The position numbers and the translations under genes are program-made. This document shows positions 15,222 to 23,701 of a stretch of 37,747 bases of DNA, piece after piece (the stretch's first letter is position 1; the number at the start of each line of letters is the position of its first letter). The stretch covers positions 1-37,747 of the forward strand of contig VGBV01000010.1 in assembly GCA_016870325.1 (NCBI GenBank). Direction: 5' to 3'. Source of the stretch: Actinomycetota bacterium. Lineage in GTDB: Bacteria; Actinomycetota; Thermoleophilia; Solirubrobacterales; 70-9. Under the pieces are notes generated by a model. That model made no database searches. It was not told the origin of the DNA and saw only the letters and a list, made by a program, of their open reading frames with translations.

Positions 15222-16235
15222 GTGAAGATCGTCGTCACGGGAGCCGGAGGCATGCTCGGCAGCGACGTCGCCGCCGTGGCCGAGCGCATGAGCCACGAGG
15301 TGGTGGCGCTCGATCGCGAGGAGCTCGACGTCACCGACCCCGGCCGGGTCGAGCGCCTGATCGTGCGCGAGCAGCCCGGGGCGGTGATCAACTGCGCCGC
15401 CTGGACCGACGTGGACGGAGCCGAGGAGCACGAGGCCGATGCCGAGCTGATCAACGGCGAGGGCGCCGGCTTCGTCGCCGACGCGGCCGCCAAGGCCGGG
15501 GCGAAGGTGATCTACGTCTCCACCGACTACGTCTTCGACGGCTCCGAGCAGGGCCCCTACACCGAGTCCGACGAGACCAAACCGATCAACGCCTACGGGC
15601 GCTCGAAGCTCGCCGGGGAGCGGGCCACCGCCCACTTCAACCGCGCCAGCTTCATCGTCCGCAGCTCGTGGCTGTTCGGCCCCGCCGGCGGCAACTTCGT
15701 GGAGACGATGCTGCGCCTGGGCGAGGGCGGCGGGCCCGTCGTCGTCGTCCACGACCAGGTCGGGTGCCCCACCTACACCGGGCACCTGGCGGCGGGGCTG
15801 GTGCGCCTGGTCGACAGCGGCTCCTACGGCGTCCACCATATGTCGGGGGCGGGGAGCTGCTCGTGGTACGAGTTCGCGATGGAGATCTTCCGCCAGGCCG
15901 AGGTGGTGACGCGGGTGATGAGCTCGACCAGCGAGATGATGAAGCGCCCCGCCAGGCGCCCCGCCAACTCCGTGCTGGCCAGCGGCCGCGAGGCGCCGAT
16001 CGAGCTGCCCGACTGGAAACGCGGCCTCGCCGACTACCTCAAGCGCCGCGAGCAGCCCAAACCAGAGCGGCCCCCGGCCCAGCGCGCAGCGGGCTCGACG
16101 GTGCGGCGCCAACCGGTGCTCGACCTCCACCGCGAAAGCGAGGGCGCTGAGGTGGCTGAAGAGGCCGCCGACGACCAGGGGGGCGACGTTCGTGGTCAGG
16201 CGACCGCCGATCCCGGCGCGGAGGAGCGCGAGTGA
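15222..16235 (+). CDS. rmlD: dTDP-4-dehydrorhamnose reductase
   Basis: A 337-residue SDR enzyme for the last step of dTDP-L-rhamnose synthesis. VVTGAGGMLGSDV (residues 4-16) is the NAD(P)-binding glycine motif. VSTDYVFDGSEQGPYTESDETKPINAYGRSKLAGE has the T-D-Y-V-F-D-G signature and the catalytic Y-x-x-x-K. SSWLFGPAGGNFVETML and HDQVGCPTYTGHLA are also diagnostic. The enzyme should end near residue 284 (YLKRREQ). About 53 further residues are Pro/Arg- then Asp/Glu-rich, look disordered, and stretch the ORF until it overlaps the rmlB start (GTGA, 4 bases). The start is GTG. Confidence 0.9.
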   Translation: MKIVVTGAGGMLGSDVAAVAERMSHEVVALDREELDVTDPGRVERLIVREQPGAVINCAAWTDVDGAEEHEADAELINGEGAGFVADAAAKAGAKVIYVSTDYVFDGSEQGPYTESDETKPINAYGRSKLAGERATAHFNRASFIVRSSWLFGPAGGNFVETMLRLGEGGGPVVVVHDQVGCPTYTGHLAAGLVRLVDSGSYGVHHMSGAGSCSWYEFAMEIFRQAEVVTRVMSSTSEMMKRPARRPANSVLASGREAPIELPDWKRGLADYLKRREQPKPERPPAQRAAGSTVRRQPVLDLHRESEGAEVAEEAADDQGGDVRGQATADPGAEERE

Positions 16236-17314
16236 GGCTGCTCGTCACCGGCGGCGCCGGCTTCATCGGCTCCAACTACGTGCGCCGCCGGCTCGCCGAG
16301 CATCCCGGCGACTCGGTGCGGGTGCTCGACAAGCTCACCTACGCGGGGCGCACCGAGAACCTCGAGGGGCTGCCGCCGGACCGACTCGAGTTCACCCAGG
16401 GCGACATCGCCGACCGCGATGCCTCGCGAGCCGCGGTCTCGGACTGCGACGCGGTCGTCAACTTCGCCGCCGAGTCCCATGTCGACCGCTCGATCGACTC
16501 CCCCGGGGAGTTCATCACCACCGACGTGTTCGGGACCTTCGTGCTGCTCGAGGCGAGCCGGGACGCAGGCATCCGTCATCTGCAGGTCTCGACCGACGAG
16601 GTCTACGGCGACTTCGAGCAGGGCACCGCGACCGAGACCTCTCCGCTGGAGCCCTCCTCCCCCTATTCGGCCTCCAAGGCCGGCGGCGACCTGCTGGTCT
16701 CCGCCTTCGCCCGCACCTACGGGGCGGACGCGCTGATCATCCGCGCCTCGAACAACTACGGGCCGCGCCAGCATCCCGAGAAGCTGATCCCGCTCTGCGT
16801 GCTGAACGCCCTCGCGGGCGACCCGCTGCCGGTCTACGGCGACGGCATGCAGGTGCGCAACTGGCTCTACGTCGAGGACTGCTGCGCGGCGATCGACCTC
16901 GTGCTCGAGCACGGCGAGCCGGCCTCGGTCTACAACGTCGGCGGCCCCGACGAGCTGCCCAACATCGAGGTGGTGAAGAGGATCCTCGAGCTGACCGGGC
17001 GCGACGAGTCGCTGATCTCCTACACCCGCGACCGCCCCGGGCACGACCGGCGCTACTCGCTCTCGGCGGCGAAGCTGAACGAGCTGGGCTGGCGGGCCGA
17101 GGTGGACTTCGCCGAAGGCATCGAGCGGACCATCGCCTGGTACCGCGAGAACGAGGACTGGTGGGGACCGATCCGGTCGGGCGAGTACGCCGCCTACTAC
17201 GAGCGCCACTACGGGCAAAGCATCAGTTCCGCCGGCTCCTCCGGCGCCTCTTCAGATTCGCGGACCTCCGGCCCGCTCACGCGTCCGGGGCCGGCGGCGG
17301 GTGATTCCGGATGA
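16232..17314 (+). CDS. rmlB: dTDP-glucose 4,6-dehydratase
   Basis: A 360-residue extended SDR that converts dTDP-glucose to the 4-keto-6-deoxy sugar. It has LLVTGGAGFIGSNYVR (residues 3-18), VVNFAAESHVDRSID, QVSTDEVYGDF with the catalytic T-D-E triplet, and SPYSASKAGGDLLV with Y-x-x-x-K. RASNNYGPRQHPEKLIPL and VYGDGMQVRNWLYVEDCCAAID are further family marks. The family end is reached around residue 327 (YYERHYG). The last 30 residues are Ser/Gly/Pro-rich and appear added, reaching a 4-base overlap with rmlC. The start is GTG, overlapping the rmlD stop. Confidence 0.93.
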   Translation: MRLLVTGGAGFIGSNYVRRRLAEHPGDSVRVLDKLTYAGRTENLEGLPPDRLEFTQGDIADRDASRAAVSDCDAVVNFAAESHVDRSIDSPGEFITTDVFGTFVLLEASRDAGIRHLQVSTDEVYGDFEQGTATETSPLEPSSPYSASKAGGDLLVSAFARTYGADALIIRASNNYGPRQHPEKLIPLCVLNALAGDPLPVYGDGMQVRNWLYVEDCCAAIDLVLEHGEPASVYNVGGPDELPNIEVVKRILELTGRDESLISYTRDRPGHDRRYSLSAAKLNELGWRAEVDFAEGIERTIAWYRENEDWWGPIRSGEYAAYYERHYGQSISSAGSSGASSDSRTSGPLTRPGPAAGDSG

Positions 17315-17847
17315 GCGTGCGGCGGGTCCCGACCGAGATCGAGGACCTGGTCCTGATCGAGCCCGACGTGCACGGCGACGAGCGCGGCTTCTTCGTCGAG
17401 ACCTTCCGCGCGAGCTGGATCGAGGAGCTCCGCCTCGGCGTCGAGCTGGTCCAGCGCAACCACAGCCGCTCGGTCGGCCCGGTGCTGCGGGGGATCCACA
17501 TGCAGCGGGAGCAGGCGAAGCTGGTGCGCTGCGCGCGCGGGCGCATCTGGGACGTGGCGGTGGACCTGCGTCCCGGGTCACCGAGCTTCAGGCGCTGGGA
17601 GGGATATGAGCTCGACGACGTCTCTCACCGCCAGCTCTTCATCCCCGACGGATTCGGCCACGGCTTCTGCGTGCTCAGCGACGAGGCCGACGTCGAGTAC
17701 GGCCTCTCCTCCTACCACGACCCCGGGCTCGAGCGCGGGATCGCCTGGGATGACCCCGAGATCGGGATCGAGTGGCCGATCGCGGACCCGCTGCTCTCGG
17801 AGCGCGATCGCAGCGCCCCGCGCCTTGCCGAGCTCGGCCTTCGCTAG
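17311..17847 (+). CDS. rmlC: dTDP-4-dehydrorhamnose 3,5-epimerase
   Basis: A 178-residue cupin-fold epimerase. DERGFFVETFRASWI binds the nucleotide end. VQRNHSRSVGPVLRGIHMQ contains the active-site His in R-G-x-H. RCARGRIWDVAVDLRPGSPSF and FIPDGFGHGFCVLSDEADVEY complete the family core, and W-D-D-P-E-I-G-I-E-W-P near the C-terminus is typical. It completes the four-gene rhamnose set; the ATG overlaps the rmlB stop. The stop TAG lies in a CTAG that is also the stop of the convergent gene, leaving no room for a terminator between them. Confidence 0.93.
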   Translation: MSVRRVPTEIEDLVLIEPDVHGDERGFFVETFRASWIEELRLGVELVQRNHSRSVGPVLRGIHMQREQAKLVRCARGRIWDVAVDLRPGSPSFRRWEGYELDDVSHRQLFIPDGFGHGFCVLSDEADVEYGLSSYHDPGLERGIAWDDPEIGIEWPIADPLLSERDRSAPRLAELGLR

Positions 17848-18272
17848 CCGCCGTCCGCGCCGAGCGCGAGGTCACGCTCGGCCAGCGAGCGGTCACTGAA
17901 CAAACCGATGCGCTTGACCCGGCCTTGGGAAAGCTGCACCGTGTAGAAGAAGCCCTCCTCCAACTCCATCCCGCTGCCGCGGGCGACGACGCGCTGGCGG
18001 GTGGGGACCAGGTAGCGGCCGGCGGATAGCTGGACCGGATCCCCTGGGGGCATCTCGAATTCCTCCCAGGCCTCGAGCCAGAGGTCGGCCATCCGGAGGA
18101 AGCCGGCCTCTCCCTCCCGGCGGCCACCGTTGGGCGCGTCGGCCTGGATCTCCATCGCGAAGTCCTCGTCGAGGGCATCGCGATCGGTCAGGCAGCCGAT
18201 GAATGCGGGAGCGCCTCCCTCGTTGAATGCGGCGAACGCCCCCACGATCAGCTCGGTCGGGTCCGATGCCAT
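17844..18272 (-). CDS. SnoaL/NTF2-like protein
   Basis: A 142-residue protein. It begins MASDPTELIVGAFAAFNEGGAPAFIGCLTDRDALDEDFAMEI, then has WLEAWEEFEMPPGDPVQLSAGRYLVPTRQRVVARGSGMELEEGFFYTVQLSQGRVKRIGLFSDRSLAERDLAL. The helix-then-beta-sheet order and the closing V-x-R-I-x-x-F-x-D-R-x-x-A are typical of the SnoaL-like NTF2 superfamily. Members may be enzymes or ligand-binding proteins, so no reaction is assigned. ATG 18272 is chosen because GATACT ends 6 bases upstream (leaderless pattern); an in-frame extension to 18596 would run into lhr. Divergent from lhr (82-base gap), convergent with rmlC. Confidence 0.75.
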   Translation of the reverse strand: MASDPTELIVGAFAAFNEGGAPAFIGCLTDRDALDEDFAMEIQADAPNGGRREGEAGFLRMADLWLEAWEEFEMPPGDPVQLSAGRYLVPTRQRVVARGSGMELEEGFFYTVQLSQGRVKRIGLFSDRSLAERDLALGADGG

Positions 18273-18278
18273 GGGCCA

Positions 18279-18284
18279 AGTATC
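18279..18284 (-). promoter_or_regulatory. -10 box of the SnoaL-like gene
   Basis: GATACT on the minus strand, 6 bases before the start at 18272. Confidence 0.35.
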
Positions 18285-18354
18285 GCGGCTCCAGCGTCCC
18301 AGCCCCCGGTCGCGGAGCCGGTCGGGGACCCTCGGTATCGTCACTAGGTTGGCC

Positions 18355-21300
18355 ATGAGTACGCCCGCGACCCCGAGTTCACCCCTGGATCCGTTCTCGA
18401 AGCCGGTCCGCAGCTGGTTCGAGAAGTCCTTCGAGGCGCCCACGCCCGCGCAGGCGCAGGGCTGGCCGGCGATCGCCTCGGGCGCGCACACGCTGATCTG
18501 CGCACCGACGGGCTCGGGCAAGACGCTGTCGGCCTTCCTCTGGGGGATCGACAGCCTCTCGCGCCGCCCCGAGGAGCTGGGCACAGGCGTCCGCATCGTC
18601 TACATCTCGCCGCTGAAGGCGCTCTCCTACGACATCGAGCGCAACCTGCGGGCCCCCCTGGCGGGGATCAAGGCGCCGATCACGGCTGCCCTGCGCACCG
18701 GGGACACCCCCCAGTCCGAGCGCCGGGCGATGCGCAAGACCCCGCCCGACATCCTGATCACGACCCCGGAGTCGCTGTACCTGATGATCAGCTCGGGGGC
18801 GCGCGAGATCCTGACCGGGGTCGAGGCCGTGATCGTGGACGAGATCCACGCCGTGGCGCCCTCGAAGCGCGGCTCGCACCTGATGCTGACCCTGGAGCGC
18901 CTCGACCGGCTCGGCGAGAAGCCCACGCAGCGGATCGGGCTCTCGGCGACGCAGCGGCCGCTGGAGCGGATCGGGCGGTTCCTGGCCGGCAAGGGGCGCG
19001 AGTGCACGATCGTGGACGCGAGCAAGCCGAAGGCGCTCGACCTCGAGATCGTGGTCCCGGTCGAGGACATGACCGAGCCGGACGCGCATGTGGAGAAGCG
19101 CCGGGACGGCGGCGATTCGGGTCTGACCCACCCCCCCGGGCTGGACAAGGCCTCCACCGAGCGCATCGACCCCGGGCCGATCGAGGCCTCGCTGGATCCT
19201 GCGGTCAACACCCGCTCGATCTGGCCCGCGATCTATCCGCGGCTGCTGGAGCTGGTTCGCGAGCACACCTCGACGATCGTGTTCGTCAACAACCGCCGCG
19301 GGGCCGAGCGCATCGCCAAGCGGCTGAACGAGATGGCGAACGCCGCCGAGGAACAGGAGCTGCCGGCCACCGAGCTTGGCGCGGATGGCCCCCGCGCGCC
19401 CGGACGCGAAGCGGAGGACGCGCGGGGTGACGAATACATCGAGATCGCTCGCGCCCACCATGGCTCCCTCTCACACGAGGAGCGGGCGCTGGTCGAGGAG
19501 ATGCTGAAGTCCGGGCAGCTCCCCTGCCTGATCGCGACCTCCTCGCTGGAGCTCGGGATCGACATGGGCGCGATCGACCTGGTGGTGCAGATCGAGTCGC
19601 CGAAGTCGGTCACCCGCGGGCTGCAGCGCGTCGGCCGCGCGGGGCACTCGCTGGGCGAGGTCTCGAAGGGGCGGATCTTCCCCAAGTTCCGCTCGGACCT
19701 GCTCGAGTGCGCCGTCGTCGCGAGGCTGATGCGCGAGGGCCGGATCGAGGAGACCGTGATCCCCCGCAACCCCCTGGATGTGCTGGCCCAGCACCTGGTC
19801 TCGATGGCTGCCCTGGACGAGTGGGACGTGGACGAGGTCGAGGCCCTCGTCACCTCGGCCGAGCCCTTCGGCGAGCTCTCACGCGAGCAGCTCGAGAACG
19901 TGCTCGACATGCTCGACGGCCGCTACCCGTCCGAGCGCTTCGCCGAGCTGCGCCCCCGGATCGTCTGGGACCGCACCAAGGGAACGATGCGGGGCCGTCC
20001 CGGCGCCCGCCAGCTCGCGGTCGCCAACGCCGGCACGATCCCCGACCGCGGCCTCTACGGAGTGCATCTTCCGGACGGGCGCCGCGTCGGGGAGCTGGAC
20101 GAGGAGATGGTCTACGAGGCGCGGCCGGGCCAGACCTTCCTGCTGGGCGCGACCACCTGGCGGATCCAGGAGATCACGCGCGACCGCGTCATCGTCACCC
20201 CGGCGCCGGGCGTCCCGGGGGCCGTCCCCTTCTGGCGCGGCGACGGCATCGGCCGCCCGGCCGAGCTGGGCAAGGCGATCGGCGCCTTCGCCCGCGAGGC
20301 GGTCAACGCCGACCCCGAGCAGCTCGCGACCGACAACGACCTCGATGACCTGGCCGCCCGCAACCTCGTCAACTACCTGCGCGAGCAGCAGGCGGCGACG
20401 CGGGTGGTGCCCTCCGACGAGAGCATCGTCGTCGAGCGCTTTCGCGACGAGATCGGCGACTGGCGCCTGTGCGTGCTCTCACCCTTCGGCGGCCGCGTGC
20501 ACGCCGCCTGGGGCCTGGCGCTGTCGGCCAAGATCCGCGACGAGCGCGAGCTCGAGGCCGACGCGATCTGGTCCGACGACGGCATCGTCGTGCACCTGCC
20601 CGACGCCGACGAGCCGCCGCCCGCCGAGCTGGTGCTGCTGGAGCCCGACGAGCTCGAGGACCTGGTCGTCGGCGAGCTCGCCGGCTCGGCCCTGTTCGGC
20701 GCCCGCTTTCGCGAGAACGCAGCGCGCTCGCTGCTGATCCCACGCGCCTGGCCGGGCAAGCGCACGCCCCTCTGGCAGCAGCGCCTGAAGTCGCAGAGCC
20801 TGCTCGAGGTCGCCCGCGACTTCCCGCGCTTCCCGGTCATCCTCGAGACCTACCGCGAGGTGCTGCGCGACGTGCTCGACCTGCCCTCGCTGCAGCAGAT
20901 CCTGGGCGACCTGCACTCGCGCCGGATCACGATGGTCGAGGTCGAGACGCCGACGGCCTCGCCCTTCGCCTCCTCGCTGCTGTTCGACTACGTCGCCACC
21001 TACATGTACGAGGGCGACACGCCCAACGCCGAGCGGCGCGCGGCCGCGCTGGCGCTGGACCGCGACCTGCTGCGGGAGCTGCTGGGGCAGGAGGAGCTGC
21101 GAGAGCTGATCGACCCCGCGGCGCTGGCCGAGGTGGAGGAGTCGCTGCAGCACCTGAGCGACGTCGCCCGGGCCAAGGACCGCGACGCGCTGCAGCAGAT
21201 CCTGCGGCGGCTCGGCGACCTCACCCTGGAGGAATGCGGCCAGCGCGTCGAGCAGGGCTTCTCCGCCGATTCGATGCTGCGGAAGCTCGTGACCGAGCGG

Positions 21301-22890
21301 CGAGCCGCCCAGGTGAGGGTCGCCGGCGAGGAGCGCTACATCGCCGCCGAGGACGCGGGCCTCTACCGCGACGCGCTCGGCGTGCCCCCGCCGGCCGGCC
21401 TGCCCGACGGTTTCCTGGAGCCGGTCGAGGACGCGATGGCTTCGCTCGTGCGCCGCTACGCGGCCACCCACGGCCCCTTCGCGACCCGCCGCTTGGCCGA
21501 ACGCTACGCGGCCGATCCCTCCCCGGCGCTTCGCGAGCTCGAGGCCTCCGGCGAGCTGGTTCGCGGCGAGCTGCTGCCCGGCGGGACCGAGCGCGAGTGG
21601 TGCGACGCCGACGTGTTGCGCCGGGTGCGCCGGGCGAGCCTCGCCCGGCTGCGCGAGGAGGTCGAGGCCGCCGACCGCTCCGAGCTGGCCAGGTTCCTGC
21701 CGAGCTGGCAGAACGTCGACGCGCACCGCCCGAGCGGGGCCGGCCCCGACAGGCTGCGCGAGGCACTCGTCCCGCTGCAGGGGGTGACGCTGACCCCGAA
21801 GACCTGGGAGCGCGACGTGCTGCCGCGCCGGCTCGGCAGCTACAGCCCCGCCTGGCTCGACGAGCTCTGCACCAGCGGCGAGCTGGTCTGGATCGGCGCC
21901 GGCGCGCTCGGCCGCAGCGACGGCAAGGTGGCCCTCTACTACCGCGAGGACGTCCACCTCGCCGGCCCACCGCCGTCGAACGCCAAGCTCGATCCTCCCG
22001 AGGGCCCGCTGCACGACCGCATCCGCGAGCGCCTGGCCGAGGGCCCGAGCTTCTGGCTCGACCTGCTGGAGCTCGACGGCACGGCCGAGGAGCTGCACGA
22101 GGCGCTCTGGGACCTGGCCTGGGCGGGCGAGGTGACCAACGACGGCTTCGCGCCGCTGCGGGCGCCGCGGCTGCGCGCGGCCCAGGGCGGCGAGCGCTCC
22201 GGGCGGCGCTTCTCGCGCCGGCGGGGCGGCGTCGCGGGAACGGTGCTGGGGCGCTGGTCGCTGACCGCGCCCCTGTTCGAAGGCGCGCCGGGGATCGGCC
22301 CGCGGACGCGGGCGCTCGCCGAGCTGATGCTGGAGCGCCACGGGATCGTCACCCGCGAGACCGTGATCGCCGAGGGGGTCCCGGGGGGATTCGCCGCAAT
22401 CTACGGCGAGCTGCAGAACCTGGAGCTGCTGGGTACCGCCCGGCGCGGCTACTTCGTGGAGGGGCTGGGCGGCGCCCAGTTCGCGCTGCCGGGGGCGGTC
22501 GAGAGGCTGCGGAGCATGCCTCGCGGCGACGGCGAGCTGCAGTGGCTCGCGGCGACCGATCCAGCCAACCCCTACGGCGCCACGCTCTCCTGGCCCAAGC
22601 TCGAGGGCTCGCGCCGCCCCGCCCGCACCGCCGGCGCCTACGTCGGGCTGCGCGACGGGGTGCCGCTGCTCTACGTGGAGCGCGGAGGCAAGGGATTGCT
22701 GAGGCTGGCGCCGCTCGAGGGCGATGAGCTCGCGGTGGTGCTGGCCGAGCTGGCGGCCGCGGCGGGAGACGGCGTGATCGAGAAGCTCGCGGTCGAGCGC
22801 CTCGACGGCGAGGCCGTGATCGGATCGGGTGCCGAGGAAGCCCTGGTCGCGGCCGGCTTCAGGCGCCAGCCCCGGCGCCTGGTCGCCTGA
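18355..22890 (+). CDS. lhr: Lhr-type ATP-dependent DNA/RNA helicase, full-length
   Basis: A 1511-residue large helicase-related protein, the usual size of actinobacterial full-length Lhr. In order: Walker A APTGSGKT (about residues 50-57), the TPESLYLMIS motif, DEIH box at 162-165, LSATQRP, the second RecA domain with IVFVNNRRGAERIAKRLNE, ARAHHGSLS, ATSSLELGIDMG and QRVGRAGH. The winged-helix and Lhr-specific domains follow, then a long C-terminal domain (about residues 850-1511) found only in long Lhr forms. Lhr is a 3'-5' ssDNA-driven helicase that prefers RNA:DNA hybrids and belongs to the mitomycin-induced repair set in mycobacteria. Residues about 345-360 are an extra loop encoded by a palindromic element. 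ATG 18355 follows TAGGTT closely. A nei-type gene follows, as in mycobacteria. Confidence 0.92.
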   Translation: MSTPATPSSPLDPFSKPVRSWFEKSFEAPTPAQAQGWPAIASGAHTLICAPTGSGKTLSAFLWGIDSLSRRPEELGTGVRIVYISPLKALSYDIERNLRAPLAGIKAPITAALRTGDTPQSERRAMRKTPPDILITTPESLYLMISSGAREILTGVEAVIVDEIHAVAPSKRGSHLMLTLERLDRLGEKPTQRIGLSATQRPLERIGRFLAGKGRECTIVDASKPKALDLEIVVPVEDMTEPDAHVEKRRDGGDSGLTHPPGLDKASTERIDPGPIEASLDPAVNTRSIWPAIYPRLLELVREHTSTIVFVNNRRGAERIAKRLNEMANAAEEQELPATELGADGPRAPGREAEDARGDEYIEIARAHHGSLSHEERALVEEMLKSGQLPCLIATSSLELGIDMGAIDLVVQIESPKSVTRGLQRVGRAGHSLGEVSKGRIFPKFRSDLLECAVVARLMREGRIEETVIPRNPLDVLAQHLVSMAALDEWDVDEVEALVTSAEPFGELSREQLENVLDMLDGRYPSERFAELRPRIVWDRTKGTMRGRPGARQLAVANAGTIPDRGLYGVHLPDGRRVGELDEEMVYEARPGQTFLLGATTWRIQEITRDRVIVTPAPGVPGAVPFWRGDGIGRPAELGKAIGAFAREAVNADPEQLATDNDLDDLAARNLVNYLREQQAATRVVPSDESIVVERFRDEIGDWRLCVLSPFGGRVHAAWGLALSAKIRDERELEADAIWSDDGIVVHLPDADEPPPAELVLLEPDELEDLVVGELAGSALFGARFRENAARSLLIPRAWPGKRTPLWQQRLKSQSLLEVARDFPRFPVILETYREVLRDVLDLPSLQQILGDLHSRRITMVEVETPTASPFASSLLFDYVATYMYEGDTPNAERRAAALALDRDLLRELLGQEELRELIDPAALAEVEESLQHLSDVARAKDRDALQQILRRLGDLTLEECGQRVEQGFSADSMLRKLVTERRAAQVRVAGEERYIAAEDAGLYRDALGVPPPAGLPDGFLEPVEDAMASLVRRYAATHGPFATRRLAERYAADPSPALRELEASGELVRGELLPGGTEREWCDADVLRRVRRASLARLREEVEAADRSELARFLPSWQNVDAHRPSGAGPDRLREALVPLQGVTLTPKTWERDVLPRRLGSYSPAWLDELCTSGELVWIGAGALGRSDGKVALYYREDVHLAGPPPSNAKLDPPEGPLHDRIRERLAEGPSFWLDLLELDGTAEELHEALWDLAWAGEVTNDGFAPLRAPRLRAAQGGERSGRRFSRRRGGVAGTVLGRWSLTAPLFEGAPGIGPRTRALAELMLERHGIVTRETVIAEGVPGGFAAIYGELQNLELLGTARRGYFVEGLGGAQFALPGAVERLRSMPRGDGELQWLAATDPANPYGATLSWPKLEGSRRPARTAGAYVGLRDGVPLLYVERGGKGLLRLAPLEGDELAVVLAELAAAAGDGVIEKLAVERLDGEAVIGSGAEEALVAAGFRRQPRRLVA
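19390..19427. repeat. In-frame hairpin with conserved 20-nt loop, copy B
   Basis: CCCCGCGCG (19390-19398) pairs perfectly with CGCGCGGGG (19419-19427) around the 20-base loop CCCGGACGCGAAGCGGAGGA, which is identical to copy A at 10215-10234. The stems differ in sequence and length, so only the loop is conserved. The frame gives PGREAED within lhr. Confidence 0.7.
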
Positions 22891-22905
22891 GCACCGGACG
22901 GGCGC

Positions 22906-23673
22906 GTGGCCGAGGGCGACACGATCATGCGCCTGGCCCTGCGGATGCAGGCGTCGCTCGCGGGGGAGCGGATCCGCGCGGCCTGCCCCAGCAGCCGCGA
23001 GCCCGAAGGACGGCCGGTCGCGAGCCTCGACGGCCGCGCGCTGGAGTCCGCCGAGAGCCGCGGCAAGCACCTGCTGCTGCGCTTCTCCGAGGGGCTGGTC
23101 CTGCACAGCCATCTGGGCATGAAGGGCGCGTGGCACCTCTACCGGCCCGGCGAGCGCTGGCGCCTGCCGCCGAGCCGCGCCTGGATCTCCATCTCCGGCG
23201 AGAGAGCCGAGGCGGTCAACTTCAGCGGCACCTCGATGCGGATCGTGCGCGAGTCCGAGCTCGCGCGCGACCGGCGCCTTGCCCGCCTGGGGCCCGACGT
23301 GCTCGCCCCCGAGCTGAGCGAGGAGCGCGCCGCGGCCGCGCTGCGAGGGGCCGGGCCCGAGGCCGAGCTGGGCGAGGCGCTGCTCGACCAGACGCTGCTG
23401 GCCGGGATCGGAAACATCTTCAAGAGCGAGGGCTGCTTCGCGGCGGAGATCAACCCCTGGCGCCGCCTCGGCGATCTCTCCGACACAGAGCTCCGCCGGG
23501 TGGCCGGCGCCACGCGCGAGCTGATGCTGACCGCGGTTCGCAGCGGGCGAGCGCCCAGGAGCGTTCATCGGCGCGCGGGCATGCCCTGTCCCAGCTGCCG
23601 GGGCCCGATCGAATCGCGCGCGCAGGGCGACGCTGCGCGGATCACCTACTGGTGCCCCCGTTGTCAGCGATAA
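22906..23673 (+). CDS. Fpg/Nei-family DNA glycosylase-like protein, lacking the usual Pro2
   Basis: A 255-residue protein of the Fpg/Nei base-excision family. It has N-terminal AEGDTIMRLALRMQASLAGERI, the strand SRGKHLLLRFSEGLVLHSHLGMKGAWHLYR, the helix-two-turn-helix QTLLAGIGNIFKSEGCF, and a C-terminal zinc finger HRRAGMPCPSCRGPIESR...YWCPRCQR with four Cys. In studied members Met1 is removed and Pro2 attacks the damaged base; here the second residue is Ala (GTG GCC GAG GGC GAC). No alternative upstream start gives a proline. Function as glycosylase/lyase is therefore uncertain. It lies 15 bases after lhr, a pairing known for mycobacterial lhr-nei. Confidence 0.85.
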   Translation: MAEGDTIMRLALRMQASLAGERIRAACPSSREPEGRPVASLDGRALESAESRGKHLLLRFSEGLVLHSHLGMKGAWHLYRPGERWRLPPSRAWISISGERAEAVNFSGTSMRIVRESELARDRRLARLGPDVLAPELSEERAAAALRGAGPEAELGEALLDQTLLAGIGNIFKSEGCFAAEINPWRRLGDLSDTELRRVAGATRELMLTAVRSGRAPRSVHRRAGMPCPSCRGPIESRAQGDAARITYWCPRCQR

Positions 23674-23701
23674 TCAGCGGGATGGGGAGAGATCGCCGAC
23701 C

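Noticed and set aside
13579-15225. 548-codon ORF spanning the RTX fragment and rmlA
   Set aside because: Only the first 170 codons or so resemble protein; the rest is an out-of-phase reading of rmlA.
20479-23568. 1029-codon ORF antisense to lhr and the nei-like gene
   Set aside because: Shadow frame; no recognisable domain or ribosome site.
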